A stretch of 64,000 nt of DNA from Bacteroidia bacterium (GCA_033391075.1 JAWPMV010000001.1:5890001-5954000), one strand, 5' to 3'; counted from the first letter of the stretch, positions 1 through 9,332 are shown. Made by a program: numbers and translations. The notes: generated from the sequence alone by a model not told the origin.

Positions 1-351
1 CAATAAACAAGTATCCTGATCGTAATCATAGGCATTGACGGAATTGGCCCAGAGGTTAACGCTTTGCCTTTCAGTATTCAATCCAAAAGCAAACAGACCA
101 TTTTGACCCAAATCCTCCATATTTTCGGGGATTTCACAATTTTCCAGGTCAAAGATTGCTTCAGCCTTTAGCGCCAGGTCTTCGTCCCATTCCAGATTTT
201 CAATCCCCAGCTGAGAACGAATTTCATTATGAGCTTTTACCATATTTTGGGCAAAAATAGAAAGCTGTCCCGGGGGTGGGGTAAAGCCCGCTTCTTCTTC
301 GCATGCAAAAAGGAGGATAAGCCCGGTAATAATAAGTAGCGTGTATTTCAT
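1..351 (-). CDS. CAP/SCP-domain lipoprotein, C-terminus cut by window edge
   Basis: The frame opens with ATG at 349-351 and runs off the window start without a stop, so only the first 117 residues are visible. A hydrophobic signal ends in LFAC with Cys at residue 17, a lipobox, so the protein should be a lipoprotein. From about residue 36 the sequence AHNEIRSQLGIENLEWDEDL matches the start of the CAP (PR-1/SCP) fold, whose hallmark is an HN..R....G...L.WD..L pattern; a later MEDLGQNG fits the GENL-like stretch. CAP proteins are secreted, and many bacterial members have no known activity. The cleft His/Glu residues of the C-terminal half lie outside the window. Confidence 0.82.
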   Translation of the reverse strand, partial: MKYTLLIITGLILLFACEEEAGFTPPPGQLSIFAQNMVKAHNEIRSQLGIENLEWDEDLALKAEAIFDLENCEIPENMEDLGQNGLFAFGLNTERQSVNLWANSVNAYDYDQDTCLL

Positions 352-439
352 AATAGATTTTTTTTATATCGATCATAGGATCGATGCATTATCCAGGATG
401 AAATAGCTTTGTGGTTTCTTCTCTATGAATTTAGGAAAA

Positions 440-832
440 TCAGCTTTCCCAAAGAACATACTTTTGTAAAAGCTTTTCGAGAATTTTTTCCGGCTCAGCA
501 CATAATCCCGGATGTACCTTGGAACTCTGAATAATGGTGCTCCTCGTAGCCGTCAACCATCTGAAGCGACCTGCCTGATCCAGTTTCGCTATTTCCCCGC
601 CTGCTTCACTTCCTTCACAGATCAATTCCCAGGCTTTCAGGTAGTTGTTTACCTCTTCCAGATCTATATCGGGGAAACTGGCCATCAGGCGTGCCTCATC
701 TAAATGATATTTCACCTCCAGATACTTCTTTCGCTTGCTAAATAGGATAACTCCCACATTGAGGAATTCTTCCCGCTCAACCCTTGGGACAAGCCGGATG
801 AATGCATATTCATATACCTGCTTATCTTGCAT
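440..832 (-). CDS. DUF3037 family protein
   Basis: A 130-residue soluble protein with the typical start of DUF3037: a YEYAFIRLVPRVEREEFLNVGVIL stretch in which the R(L/V)VP..ER.EF.NVGV pattern is characteristic. Its start codon overlaps the last 11 bases of the upstream HipA-like kinase gene, so the two are almost certainly translated together. DUF3037 genes are commonly found beside HipA_2-type kinases (my recall of the family), which suggests a shared function, but no activity is established. No signal peptide or membrane helix is visible. Confidence 0.85.
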   Translation of the reverse strand: MQDKQVYEYAFIRLVPRVEREEFLNVGVILFSKRKKYLEVKYHLDEARLMASFPDIDLEEVNNYLKAWELICEGSEAGGEIAKLDQAGRFRWLTATRSTIIQSSKVHPGLCAEPEKILEKLLQKYVLWES

Positions 833-1601
833 TTTCAGCTTCTATTCTAAAGGTGTCTATTTGAGAAAGTCGAGTAGAAATAAATTCCACATATGCTTTT
901 CTCTTTTCTTCGGGTCCCAAAGGATCAGCCTCTTCTTTCAACCATTCTTCCGGAATCACTGAAACGATATCCGCTATGGTTTCTCTGCTAACCTGCTTAC
1001 GGATTTCTTCTTCAGCTTCTGCAAGTGCGTCCGCAATTCCCAGCATCACATGATCTTTGACTGCAGCAAAACCCCGTTTAGCATGTTCCTCCCAATTGTT
1101 CCAGGAATGGTGAAAATAAAGGGCAGCTCCATGATCGATGAGCCAAAGCTCTTTATTCCAGATCAACATATTGGTATTGCGATGGGTGCGATCAATATTG
1201 GTGATAAGGGCATCAAGCAAAACCACTTTTGAAGCACTCAATGCATCCGCTTCTGAGACTAGCGGATCAAAGGTAATCGCGCCCGCCAGATAATGCAGCC
1301 CAAGATTCAAGCCGACACTAAAGCGCAGCAGGTCCTGAATCTCCTCATCTGGCTCCGTTTTGCTGAAAGAAGCATCCAGGTTCATAAAAACCAACTCAGG
1401 CACTTTCAGTCCCATTGCTCTGGCCAGCTCTCCCCCTATCAATTCTGCAATCAGGGCTTTCTTTCCCTGGCCTGCACCTCTGAATTTTATCACATAAGGA
1501 AAATCATCATCTGCATCTACGATAGCAGGCAATGATCCTCCCTCCCGTAAGGGAGTTACATATCGAATTACATCCACCGTTCGGATCTCCGGCTTACTCA
1601 T
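822..1601 (-). CDS. HipA-like kinase (HipA_2 type)
   Basis: A 259-residue protein resembling the HipA-like kinase fold. YVIKFRGAGQGKKAL near residues 35-49 looks like the nucleotide-binding strand and loop. NIDRTHRNTNML around 135-146 is the catalytic-loop equivalent (D..H.N.N), and LIDHGAALYF shortly after is the metal-binding DFG-equivalent. This is the short HipA_2 type, without the N-terminal half of classical HipA, and there is no HipB antitoxin next to it. The partner is the overlapping DUF3037 gene downstream. Whether it phosphorylates a protein such as a tRNA synthetase, as HipA does, cannot be said. Confidence 0.83.
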   Translation of the reverse strand: MSKPEIRTVDVIRYVTPLREGGSLPAIVDADDDFPYVIKFRGAGQGKKALIAELIGGELARAMGLKVPELVFMNLDASFSKTEPDEEIQDLLRFSVGLNLGLHYLAGAITFDPLVSEADALSASKVVLLDALITNIDRTHRNTNMLIWNKELWLIDHGAALYFHHSWNNWEEHAKRGFAAVKDHVMLGIADALAEAEEEIRKQVSRETIADIVSVIPEEWLKEEADPLGPEEKRKAYVEFISTRLSQIDTFRIEAENAR

Positions 1602-1621
1602 GCGGGCAAGATAGCAAAACC

Positions 1622-2038
1622 TTATTTCTTCACACGCTTTGAACGCATGGCTTTTACTTTCTTGATTGAATCATCTTGGAGGAAATGCTGATATTCTTCA
1701 GAATCAGCAGCAAAAATGGCGACCTTGCCTTCTGCATTGCTGTGGACGCCCCAGCCATATCTTTTGGTGAGAGGAGAACTTCGAAAGCAGGGCTGACCTT
1801 TGGAGAAATAGGAAGCTCTTTGCTCTTCCATTTCGTAGGATTGAAATTCCTTTCTAATAGCAAAGACCCCAAAAAGTACTTCGTCTGAAGTGTATGTGTA
1901 GGGATTGTCAATGAGCATTTCAAATTGAAGATTTGCCACGGTCTTTTTATCAGCTTTTAGTGGAGGTACATCTCCCTGATCGATGGGACAATCTTCTGCA
2001 ATCTCGATGAAGGTGTTGAAATAATTAGTGGTATGCAT
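1622..2038 (-). CDS. DUF6157 family protein
   Basis: The ATG at 2036-2038 gives a 138-residue protein starting MHTTNYFNTFIEIAEDCP, which is how DUF6157 members begin. I prefer it to an in-frame GTG at 2104 that would overlap the regulator gene upstream. A WGVHSNAEGKVAIF stretch in the C-terminal half is also typical. No catalytic motif is recognised and the function of the family is unknown to me. It lies 58 bp downstream of a WYL-type regulator on the same strand, so the two may be co-transcribed. Confidence 0.75.
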   Translation of the reverse strand: MHTTNYFNTFIEIAEDCPIDQGDVPPLKADKKTVANLQFEMLIDNPYTYTSDEVLFGVFAIRKEFQSYEMEEQRASYFSKGQPCFRSSPLTKRYGWGVHSNAEGKVAIFAADSEEYQHFLQDDSIKKVKAMRSKRVKK

Positions 2039-2096
2039 GTCTGTTGATTTATTGATTGATGAAGGCAAGATAAATGGGACTTGTGACAGCCCTTTG

Positions 2097-2819
2097 TCAA
2101 TCACTTCTTCCCAACCTCTTTTTTACCCTCTCAACATATTCTTCCAGACTGAGATCATGGGGAGAGAACTTTTCATCCATCACCCTCAACTCCTTTATTT
2201 TATCTACTCTAAAGGTTCGAAAATCATTTCTCCATCGACACCAGGCAATCAGAATCCAGTTTTCCTGGGTATTGAGGTAAATGGCAAAAGGCTCTACATT
2301 TCTTTCGGTCATCTCTGCTTGCGGATTTTTTTGATAATGAATGTGTAGCAAGCTGTAATTGGTCAGGCTGTGTTTGATATCCGCCAGATAGGAACTGCTG
2401 ATGTCCTCGTCCCAGTTTTTACCGATGATAATCCGATCTGCTAGCAAATCCACCTTCTCTTTTTCATTATCCAATAAGACCGACTTGATTTTATCGATGG
2501 CTTTATTGAAGTCCCGGATAAGGGATTTGTCCTTGCTTTTGGCGATAAACTTTTCAGCAATAATCAGGGCATTGGCTTCCTGCTCCGTAAACATGACTGG
2601 TGGTACATTATAGCCGGACATAAGGCGATAGCCTCTTCCTTCTTCTGACACCAAAGGTACACCAGCCTGTTCGAGGGAAGTCAGGTCACGATAAATGGTG
2701 CGTGTGCTTACTTCAAATTCCTCTGATAAGGATTGGACGGATACAAAAGGGCGGGTTTGCAGCTTAAGAAGAATAGCTGTAAGACGAGAAAGACGGGATA
2801 TGTTGTCCGTGTAGGCCAT
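2097..2819 (-). CDS. YafY-type HTH/WYL-domain transcriptional regulator
   Basis: A 240-residue regulator. Residues 1-65 form an HTH_11/DeoR-like winged helix with VSTRTIYRDLTSLEQAGVPL as the recognition region and EEGRGYRL as the wing. The C-terminal half (about 130-215) is a WYL-type ligand domain: ERNVEPFAIYLNTQENWILIAWC resembles the (W/F)YL strand region and RTFRVDKIKEL is the conserved closing segment. Such proteins repress or activate nearby genes in response to small ligands or nucleic acid. DUF6157 downstream is the likeliest co-transcribed partner; the SDR upstream is on the same strand too. Target sites were not identified. Confidence 0.92.
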   Translation of the reverse strand: MAYTDNISRLSRLTAILLKLQTRPFVSVQSLSEEFEVSTRTIYRDLTSLEQAGVPLVSEEGRGYRLMSGYNVPPVMFTEQEANALIIAEKFIAKSKDKSLIRDFNKAIDKIKSVLLDNEKEKVDLLADRIIIGKNWDEDISSSYLADIKHSLTNYSLLHIHYQKNPQAEMTERNVEPFAIYLNTQENWILIAWCRWRNDFRTFRVDKIKELRVMDEKFSPHDLSLEEYVERVKKRLGRSD

Positions 2820-2856
2820 GACCTACAGCAAGATAAGATATAGCAAGGAAAATTTC

Positions 2857-3597
2857 TTACCAGGCATGCTCACTTCCATCCCATTGGAAGAATTTGCCGG
2901 CATCTTCTTTCTTCAAATTCTCTACTACCTCGAGCATTCCTTTCACAGATTCCTCAGCAGTAAGAGGTGCGCGAGGGCCTCCCATGCTGGTCTGTACCCA
3001 TCCGGGATTGATCACGATAGAAAGGATCTCATGTTCTAGCAAGTCAAAAGCCAGAGCACGATTGAGCATATTCAAGGCAGCTTTACTACTGGCATAGCCA
3101 TAATTTCCGCCATTGTTTTTTATTGAAATGGAACCCAGCCAGGAGGAAATATTGAGTATGCGGGCTTGCTCGGAAGCTCTCAGTAATGGCAGCATGTATT
3201 TGGTCATGAAAACAGGTGCCAGAGAATTTACCTGAAAAAGCTCCATCAATACTTTTTGATCCAGAGATTCCAATTTGGTGCTGGTGAGGAAATCTGCCGG
3301 ACTGCCTACACTTTTTGCATTGATTCCGGCATTATTTACAAGGATATCCAGTTTGCCGAAATTGTCCTGGAGATTGCGAGAAAGTTTGGACATGTGCTCT
3401 TCGGAACGAACATCAAGGATATGATGCCAGGCTTCAATTCCTGCATCCTGTAATTCTTTGACTGCTGCCTGTCCGGGCTCTACTTTACGGGAAGTTAATA
3501 CGATCTTATAGCCCTTCTTTCCGAGTTGCCGACAAAATTCGAGCCCGAGTCCTCTAGCAGCGCCTGTGACGAGCGCTATTTTTTGTTCCATTCTCAC
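2857..3597 (-). CDS. Short-chain dehydrogenase/reductase (SDR)
   Basis: A classical 246-residue SDR: the NAD(P)-binding TGAARGLG is at residues 11-18, NNAG at 88-91, an ISSW active-site serine region at about 150-153, and the catalytic YASSK at 168-172. PGWVQTSMGG near 198-207 is the usual post-catalytic loop. The substrate is not predictable; the C-terminus (DGSEHAW) is like carbonyl-reductase-type SDRs that act on small carbonyls. There is no signal peptide, so it is cytosolic. A 37-bp gap separates it from the WYL regulator on the same strand. Confidence 0.93.
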   Translation of the reverse strand: MRMEQKIALVTGAARGLGLEFCRQLGKKGYKIVLTSRKVEPGQAAVKELQDAGIEAWHHILDVRSEEHMSKLSRNLQDNFGKLDILVNNAGINAKSVGSPADFLTSTKLESLDQKVLMELFQVNSLAPVFMTKYMLPLLRASEQARILNISSWLGSISIKNNGGNYGYASSKAALNMLNRALAFDLLEHEILSIVINPGWVQTSMGGPRAPLTAEESVKGMLEVVENLKKEDAGKFFQWDGSEHAW

Positions 3598-3671
3598 AAG
3601 TTAATGTTTCTGAGGGGAATTTTCATAGCCTATGAGTAGCTGAGTCTTTCCCCCTATTCTCTCATTAAAAC

Positions 3672-3703
3672 AAAAAAGCCGCCAACATGTATATGTCGAC
3701 GGC
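3672..3703 (-). terminator. Rho-independent terminator of the NDH-2 gene
   Basis: On the minus strand the RNA GCCGUCGACAU-AUAC-AUGUUGGCGGC pairs over 11 bp (two G-U pairs) and is followed by a run of U, 22 bases after the ndh stop codon. The arms are 3693-3703 and 3678-3688. Confidence 0.85.
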
Positions 3704-3724
3704 ATTTATTAAACCTATTTAATC

Positions 3725-5029
3725 TTAGTTGCTTAGCACAACTTCTTTTCTTTTTCGCTTTCTGTAGGGGCGAATGATCACCCGGGTTCCTTTGTCATAA
3801 GTAAAGTAACTCCAGACCCAGTTAATAAAGACAACTGCTTTATTTCTAAATCCAATCAGGAACAACAAGTGGACAAACATCCACATGATCCAGGCAAGTC
3901 TTCCTTTCACATGCATTTTCTTGAGGTCCACTACTGCTTTATTGCGCCCAATGGTTGCCATAGAGCCTTTATCATAATAACTGAATTCCTTGAGAGGAGC
4001 TCCTTTTTTGATTCTGCGGAGGTTTTTCCCGAGGTTTTCCCCTTGCTGAATGGCGGCCTGTGCAACTTGCGGGTGTCCATAAGGATACTTTTCGGTTATC
4101 ATACTCGCGACATCTCCAATTGCAAAGATATCATCCAGCCCTTCAACTCGATTATAGCGATCAACTTTCAATCTCGTTCCTCGAGCCATAAAGGACTCAT
4201 CTATACCCTCAGGTACATCTCCTTTGATTCCAGCTGCCCAGATCACCGTAGAGGCTTCAAATTTGCGGCCTTCTTTGGTGCTCAGTTCTTCTCCATCATA
4301 ACCCGTAACTCTGTGATTAAGCCAAACGTGAACTCCCATTTTTTCCAGAGACTCCAGGGCATCTTCAGAAGATTTTTCAGACATCCCTGCCAGGAGTTGA
4401 TCTCCTGCTTGTATAAGGTGAATTTCCATCTGCCGGAGATCTAGTTCAGGATAATCCGCAGGAAGGACATGTTTTTTCAATTCTGCCAGGGCTCCCGCTG
4501 TTTCCACTCCCGTAGGTCCTCCACCCACAACCACAAATTTGATCAGGTCTTCCCGATCGTCTTCATCATGCTCCTGCAGGTACTGCTCGAAATTCTGCAA
4601 GATCATAGAGCGAAGATCCAAAGACTCAGGAATGGTTTTCATCCCGACAGCATGGGCCTCCAGTTCAGTCATTCCAAAGAAATTGGTTTCACTACCCGTC
4701 GATAAAACGAGATAGTCATAGGCAATTTCTCCGATATTGGTATAGGCTACTTTTACTTCATGCTCAATCCTCTCCACCTCACACATACGGAAAATCAGGT
4801 TTTCCTGCTTGCTAAACATCTTCCGGAGAGGAAAAGCGATAGAATCAGGCTCAAGACCACCTGTAGCTACCTGGTACAACAATGGTTGGAACGTATGGTA
4901 ATTGTTCCGATCAACTAGGACAACCTGGAAAGGTTGTTTTTTAAGGGTTTGGGCGAGTTTTATTCCACCGAAACCTCCTCCAACGATAAGTATACGAGGG
5001 AGATTTGTACTGGGAATTTTCGCTTTCAT
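3725..5029 (-). CDS. ndh: Type II NADH dehydrogenase (NDH-2)
   Basis: A 434-residue flavoprotein that passes electrons from NADH to quinone at the inner face of the membrane without proton pumping. GGGFGG at 17-22 binds FAD, GGGPTG at 169-174 binds NADH, and IFAIGDVA at 301-308 is the second FAD contact. The C-terminal segment (about 378-408, rich in Trp, Phe and Leu, followed by a basic tail) is the membrane-attaching region usual in NDH-2. It is monocistronic with its own terminator. Confidence 0.93.
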   Translation of the reverse strand: MKAKIPSTNLPRILIVGGGFGGIKLAQTLKKQPFQVVLVDRNNYHTFQPLLYQVATGGLEPDSIAFPLRKMFSKQENLIFRMCEVERIEHEVKVAYTNIGEIAYDYLVLSTGSETNFFGMTELEAHAVGMKTIPESLDLRSMILQNFEQYLQEHDEDDREDLIKFVVVGGGPTGVETAGALAELKKHVLPADYPELDLRQMEIHLIQAGDQLLAGMSEKSSEDALESLEKMGVHVWLNHRVTGYDGEELSTKEGRKFEASTVIWAAGIKGDVPEGIDESFMARGTRLKVDRYNRVEGLDDIFAIGDVASMITEKYPYGHPQVAQAAIQQGENLGKNLRRIKKGAPLKEFSYYDKGSMATIGRNKAVVDLKKMHVKGRLAWIMWMFVHLLFLIGFRNKAVVFINWVWSYFTYDKGTRVIIRPYRKRKRKEVVLSN

Positions 5030-5154
5030 ATATGATAATTTTGTGTTGCTGTCTTCGGACGAAAGTACAGGAATTCTGCAGTTTCTCCGAATTCATTTAT
5101 CCAATTTTATATACGTTGGAGGCTAAAGGGGGTTGAGAAAGTCTTAGAGTTTTA

Positions 5155-5228
5155 GGGTGTTTGTGTGTTAGAAGGGATTGTTATTAAACCCGTATAAGAA
5201 CTCTGGCACCCTAATACACAAACAGCCC
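5155..5228. repeat. G/T-rich hairpin repeat, copy 1
   Basis: GGGTGTTTGTGTGTTAG (5155-5171) is nearly complementary to CTAATACACAAACAGCCC (5211-5228), giving a stem of about 17 bp with one bulge and one wobble around a 39-nt loop. It shares the TTAGGGTGTT and CACCCTAATAC words with the elements at 13791, 23204 and 45626. It lies between the divergent ndh and PaaE-like genes. Confidence 0.6.
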
Positions 5229-5239
5229 AACACTTTCCC

Positions 5240-5247
5240 TATATTTG
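5240..5247 (+). promoter_or_regulatory. Putative -7 box (TATATTTG) of the PaaE-like gene
   Basis: TATATTTG matches the Bacteroidota -7 consensus TAnnTTTG and ends 23 bases before the ATG at 5271. No convincing -33 TTTG was seen. Confidence 0.45.
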
Positions 5248-5270
5248 TAGGCCTTTAGCATATCCCTTAT

Positions 5271-6380
5271 ATGTCCAAATATTTTCACAAACTCCCCATC
5301 AAGGAAATCATCGCAGAAACCGAGGATGCCTATACCCTGGTCTTCCCCAAACCGGAAGCAGAGGATTTTTCCTACTTACCCGGACAGTACCTCACCTTGC
5401 GGGTAATGATTGATGGTACAGAAGAAAGGAGAGCTTATTCGCTTTCCAGTTGTCCCTTTACGGATGAAGATTTGGCCATAAGTATAAAGCGGGTGGAGCA
5501 GGGGAAAGTCTCTAATTATTTGGCCGATCGCCTAGAGGAAGGAGCTGAGGTGGAGCTTATGCGTCCTATGGGCAAGTTTCTCATAGAGCCGGACATCACC
5601 CAATCACGACATTGCATCATGATCGGAGCAGGAAGTGGGATCACCCCTTTATTCTCGATGATCAAAGGAGTTCTGGATCAGGAGCCGGAAAGCAAGGTGA
5701 GTCTTTGGTATGGAAACCGAAGAGAAGATTCCGTCATGTTCGCCCGACAATTAAGTCTTTTGCAGGAAAGATATCGGGAACGTTTACAAATTGTTCATGT
5801 GCTCTCCAGAGCTACAGAAGAATGGAAAGGACTTAGAGGAAGATTGGATAAAGATCGCGTTTACAAATTGCTCTCCAATCTTTTTATGGAGGATGATTTT
5901 CGAAAGGAATACTATCTATGCGGCCCAAGGGGGATGATGGATGCCGCCATAGAAGCTTTTGATAAACATTCTGTCCATCCTGGATTTATTCACCAGGAGC
6001 ATTTCAGTGCTGAATTGCCCAGTGATGAAGAACTGGACGCGCTGGCAGCAGCAGAAAATGAAAGCCTTACTGTCAGTGATGGGGAAGAAGAATATGAAAT
6101 TGTTGAGCAGGAGGTGAGCGTAAAGCTAAATGGAAATACGCATAAGCTTATAGTAAAACCCTCCGAAAGTGTCCTCTCTGCCTTATTGGATCAGGATATT
6201 GATGCACCTTATACCTGTTTGGCAGGTATTTGCACCACTTGTCTGGCAAAAATCAATAAAGGATTGGTGGCAATGGATACCACCGATGGACTTACTGATC
6301 AGGAAATGGAAGAAGGGTATATCCTCACCTGCCAGGCACATCCCCTGGATGATGAAGTAGAAATTGAATTTCCTGAATAA
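5271..6380 (+). CDS. PaaE/Hcr-like ferredoxin-NAD(P)H reductase with C-terminal 2Fe-2S domain
   Basis: A 369-residue electron-transfer flavoprotein. The N-terminal FNR barrel has RAYSLSS at 54-60 for FAD. The NAD(P) domain has GAGSGITP at 119-126 and CGPRGMMDA at 217-225. The C-terminal plant-type ferredoxin domain has Cys at about 316, 321, 324 and 354 (CxxxxCxxC...C). This arrangement is that of PaaE, the reductase of phenylacetyl-CoA epoxidase, and of related oxygenase reductases. No paaABCD genes are nearby, so the partner may be another oxygenase or desaturase encoded elsewhere. It ends one base before the convergent TPR gene. Confidence 0.9.
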   Translation: MSKYFHKLPIKEIIAETEDAYTLVFPKPEAEDFSYLPGQYLTLRVMIDGTEERRAYSLSSCPFTDEDLAISIKRVEQGKVSNYLADRLEEGAEVELMRPMGKFLIEPDITQSRHCIMIGAGSGITPLFSMIKGVLDQEPESKVSLWYGNRREDSVMFARQLSLLQERYRERLQIVHVLSRATEEWKGLRGRLDKDRVYKLLSNLFMEDDFRKEYYLCGPRGMMDAAIEAFDKHSVHPGFIHQEHFSAELPSDEELDALAAAENESLTVSDGEEEYEIVEQEVSVKLNGNTHKLIVKPSESVLSALLDQDIDAPYTCLAGICTTCLAKINKGLVAMDTTDGLTDQEMEEGYILTCQAHPLDDEVEIEFPE

Positions 6381-6381
6381 C

Positions 6382-8349
6382 TTAATTTTGCTTGAAATTG
6401 GTTTTCGCCTGAGCCAGTAGTTCTTTGGCTGCGGTAAGTCTGTAGTCTTGCTCAAGCGCTCTTTCGCAGGCTTTCTCCACCAGTTGCCAATTTTCCATTT
6501 TCGCATACACCTCTGCACGCTTTAGCCAGATCTCTGCATGATGGGGTTTCAGTACCCCTGCTTTTTCAAGATCAGCAAAAGCCTCATCAAAACTTTGCAA
6601 TTGGGACAGGGCCTCAGCTCGTTCCAGCAATGCTTCCCAGTGATCGGGTTCCTGTTCCAGGGTATAGTCCAGATAGGGTACAGCTTCATCTACTTTCCCC
6701 AGCCACATCAAAACTGTAGCATAATCATAAGCCAATTCCGGATAGATCTCATCTTCAATGGCGAGCTTATAATGTTCTGCAGCTTTATCGACCTCTTTCA
6801 GTGCGAGGAAACAAAGCGCCATTTCTTTATGCAATTCTTCGTCCTCACGCCCCAAACTCCTGGCCATTTTCAGAATAGAAACGGATTCTTCATAATTGGC
6901 CTTCATCCGAAGCAAACGTCCCTTCACCAGATAAAGTTCGGCCTTGTCGGGATCCAGGCGAATCGCTGTATCCAAATCAACCAGGGCTTCCTTTGGCCTA
7001 AACAACTCGGCCAGAATAATAGCTCTGTCTCGATAATAATCAGACTCGTCATCTACCATTTCGATGACTTTATTTATATCTACCAATGCATAAGGCAACT
7101 GTTCCAGTTCTCTCCGGATCATAGCTCTGCCATGCAAGAGCAGGGGATTCTTGGGGTCAAGATTTAACGCCCGATCCCAATGCCCTAAAGCCTCTTCCGG
7201 CCTTCCAATCATATTGAGGAAATGCGCCCGGCGTATATAAGCCTGAGGATCTCCCGGATTCCTGCTGATCGCCCATCGGTAATGATCATCTATTTGTTCA
7301 ATCCCTTCATGTGCCTGATAGGCTCTGGAATTGAGATCCAGGGTACTGCAGAAATCTCGCGCAGCCTCCATCCAGCTTTCGTCATCCAGATGAAGTAAGC
7401 CCCTGAATTGGTAGGCCTCCCAAAAATCCGGAAGCATTTTCAAAGAATAATTTAAATCTTTGAAGGCAGCATCCCGATCATTATTTGCTTTACACTCCGC
7501 ACGATAGGCATATGCTTCTGCCAATTCCGCATCCATTTCTATCGCCTTCTCTAGTTCGACTAAAGCTTTCTTTCGTTCCCCCATTCGAAGCAGAATATAG
7601 CCTTTGCTCATCCGCAGACTCGCAGACTTTTCATCCAGTTCGATAGATTGTTCAATATCAATCAAGGCATTCCTATAGTCGTACATGCGGATATAGGCCT
7701 GCGCCCGATTCGCCAAGGCCAGACTATGCCGAGGATTTAAATCAAGCACCTCAGCATACAGGGCAATAGCTGCCGGATACACTTGCTTATTGAAAGAAGC
7801 CAGAGCTCCTTCCATGAGATGATCGATTCTATTTTGGATGGCCGGATCTTCCTCTCCCAGCATTTTATTTAAAAGTTCCTGGGCCTCCGCCAATAATTCA
7901 TTATCGGAGGAATCAACATATTGAACCGTTTGCTCTAAATCAGTTTTGGCGTGGAGCTCATTTCCCAATAAAAGATGTAAACGTGCCCTTTGTACATATA
8001 CCCGGGCATTTTTCTTATCTATTTTCAGGCAATTGGTCAAATCCTCAAATGCCTCATCAAAATTTTCAAGCTTTTCATGAGCCATGGAACGCTCCAAATA
8101 TAAATCAGTGCCATTGGGCTTTAGCTTGATCGCTTCCCCGAAATGGATGATGGCAGCTTCGTAGTCGCCTTGAGAAACACTTACTTTCGCAAGCTTATAA
8201 TATGCGGTATGACTGCTGGGAGCTTGATAGCTTGCCTCTTTGAAGGCATGCAAAGTCGAACTAAACTTTTGGGCAAAGTTCTTCAGCCCGGCTGATTTAG
8301 GGCCAGAATTCAGGTTTTGAGCATCAGGATGTGAGGAGTGTCGCTGCAT
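6382..8349 (-). CDS. Large tetratricopeptide-repeat protein
   Basis: A 655-residue protein made almost wholly of tetratricopeptide repeats from about residue 50 to the end, with the usual spacing of small and aromatic residues (for example A...L..G....A......A..LDP..). No signal peptide or membrane helix is seen at the Ser/His-rich N-terminus, so it is probably a cytosolic scaffold. No enzymatic domain is present. It is monocistronic and convergent with the PaaE-like gene, and its partners are unknown. Confidence 0.9.
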   Translation of the reverse strand: MQRHSSHPDAQNLNSGPKSAGLKNFAQKFSSTLHAFKEASYQAPSSHTAYYKLAKVSVSQGDYEAAIIHFGEAIKLKPNGTDLYLERSMAHEKLENFDEAFEDLTNCLKIDKKNARVYVQRARLHLLLGNELHAKTDLEQTVQYVDSSDNELLAEAQELLNKMLGEEDPAIQNRIDHLMEGALASFNKQVYPAAIALYAEVLDLNPRHSLALANRAQAYIRMYDYRNALIDIEQSIELDEKSASLRMSKGYILLRMGERKKALVELEKAIEMDAELAEAYAYRAECKANNDRDAAFKDLNYSLKMLPDFWEAYQFRGLLHLDDESWMEAARDFCSTLDLNSRAYQAHEGIEQIDDHYRWAISRNPGDPQAYIRRAHFLNMIGRPEEALGHWDRALNLDPKNPLLLHGRAMIRRELEQLPYALVDINKVIEMVDDESDYYRDRAIILAELFRPKEALVDLDTAIRLDPDKAELYLVKGRLLRMKANYEESVSILKMARSLGREDEELHKEMALCFLALKEVDKAAEHYKLAIEDEIYPELAYDYATVLMWLGKVDEAVPYLDYTLEQEPDHWEALLERAEALSQLQSFDEAFADLEKAGVLKPHHAEIWLKRAEVYAKMENWQLVEKACERALEQDYRLTAAKELLAQAKTNFKQN

Positions 8350-8579
8350 AGCTTAACCAGTACAATAAAGGTACGCTGTACTATTCCCTTGAATTCCGCA
8401 TGAATGGATTGTTAGGGAGAAGATAACAAAAACCTTTCCATTTTTTGTAAAAAGCAGAAGCTCGCAGGAATAATCTGGAAATTATTTGACAGACTCGAAG
8501 CCAAGGTATTTAAAATAGAACCCTATATGAATCTATCTTGAAAAAATACTAGATTGACCTTATCTAAAAAACTATTACT

Positions 8580-9332
8580 ATGTCTGAATTTATCGCAGAA
8601 TTTATTGGAACTATGATCCTCCTCCTTTTGGGAAATGGAGTAGTTGCGAATGTCTTACTGAAAGACACCGCAGGCAATGACTCCGGCTGGATCGTTATTA
8701 CTGCTGGCTGGGGAATGGCCGTATTTGTGGGGGTATTTATCACCATGGATATCAGCGGGGCACATCTCAATCCGGCTGTAACGCTGGGTTTGGCAGCCGC
8801 TGGCAAATTTGCCTGGGCCAAAGCCCCCTCTTATATTTTGGCTCAATGTCTGGGTGCCGCGACTGGAACTACCCTGGCCTGGCTCACCTACCGAAAACAC
8901 TATGCCATTACCGAAGATCAGGGAGCAAAACTGGGGACCTTCGCAACAGCTCCGGCTATCCCAAGTACCATAGATAACTTTATCGCGGAGATGGTAGGAA
9001 CCTTTGTTCTGGTATTTGCTGTCTTGTTTGCCACCTCACCTGAACTATCCATTGGTGCAATTGATGGAGTAGCTGTAGAAGGATCCAAGATTGGATTGGG
9101 AGCTATTGGTGCTCTGCCCGTTGGATTACTGGTATTTGCTATCGGTTTATCTCTGGGAGGACCTACCGGTTATGCAATCAACCCTGCCCGAGACCTTATG
9201 CCAAGAATTATGCACACGCTCCTGCCTATACCCGGAAAGGGAAGTAGTGATTGGGGATACTCCTGGATACCCGTAGCAGGGCCTATAGCAGGAGGATTAG
9301 TTGCAGCGGGATTATTCATGGCTATACAATAA
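8580..9332 (+). CDS. glpF: MIP-family aquaglyceroporin
   Basis: A 250-residue channel with six membrane helices and the two half-helix motifs: HLNPAVTLG (NPA at 64-66) and YAINPARDLMPR (NPA at 201-203). The Asp directly after NPAR, as in GlpF, favours glycerol conduction over water only. There is no glycerol kinase or glycerol-3-phosphate dehydrogenase nearby, so the physiological solute is uncertain. The stop codon directly abuts the ATG of hemW, so the two genes are likely co-transcribed. Confidence 0.93.
   Translation: MSEFIAEFIGTMILLLLGNGVVANVLLKDTAGNDSGWIVITAGWGMAVFVGVFITMDISGAHLNPAVTLGLAAAGKFAWAKAPSYILAQCLGAATGTTLAWLTYRKHYAITEDQGAKLGTFATAPAIPSTIDNFIAEMVGTFVLVFAVLFATSPELSIGAIDGVAVEGSKIGLGAIGALPVGLLVFAIGLSLGGPTGYAINPARDLMPRIMHTLLPIPGKGSSDWGYSWIPVAGPIAGGLVAAGLFMAIQ

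Noticed and set aside
5271-6380. Phenylacetate degradation operon
   Set aside because: Only the PaaE-like reductase is present; none of paaA, paaB, paaC, paaD is nearby.
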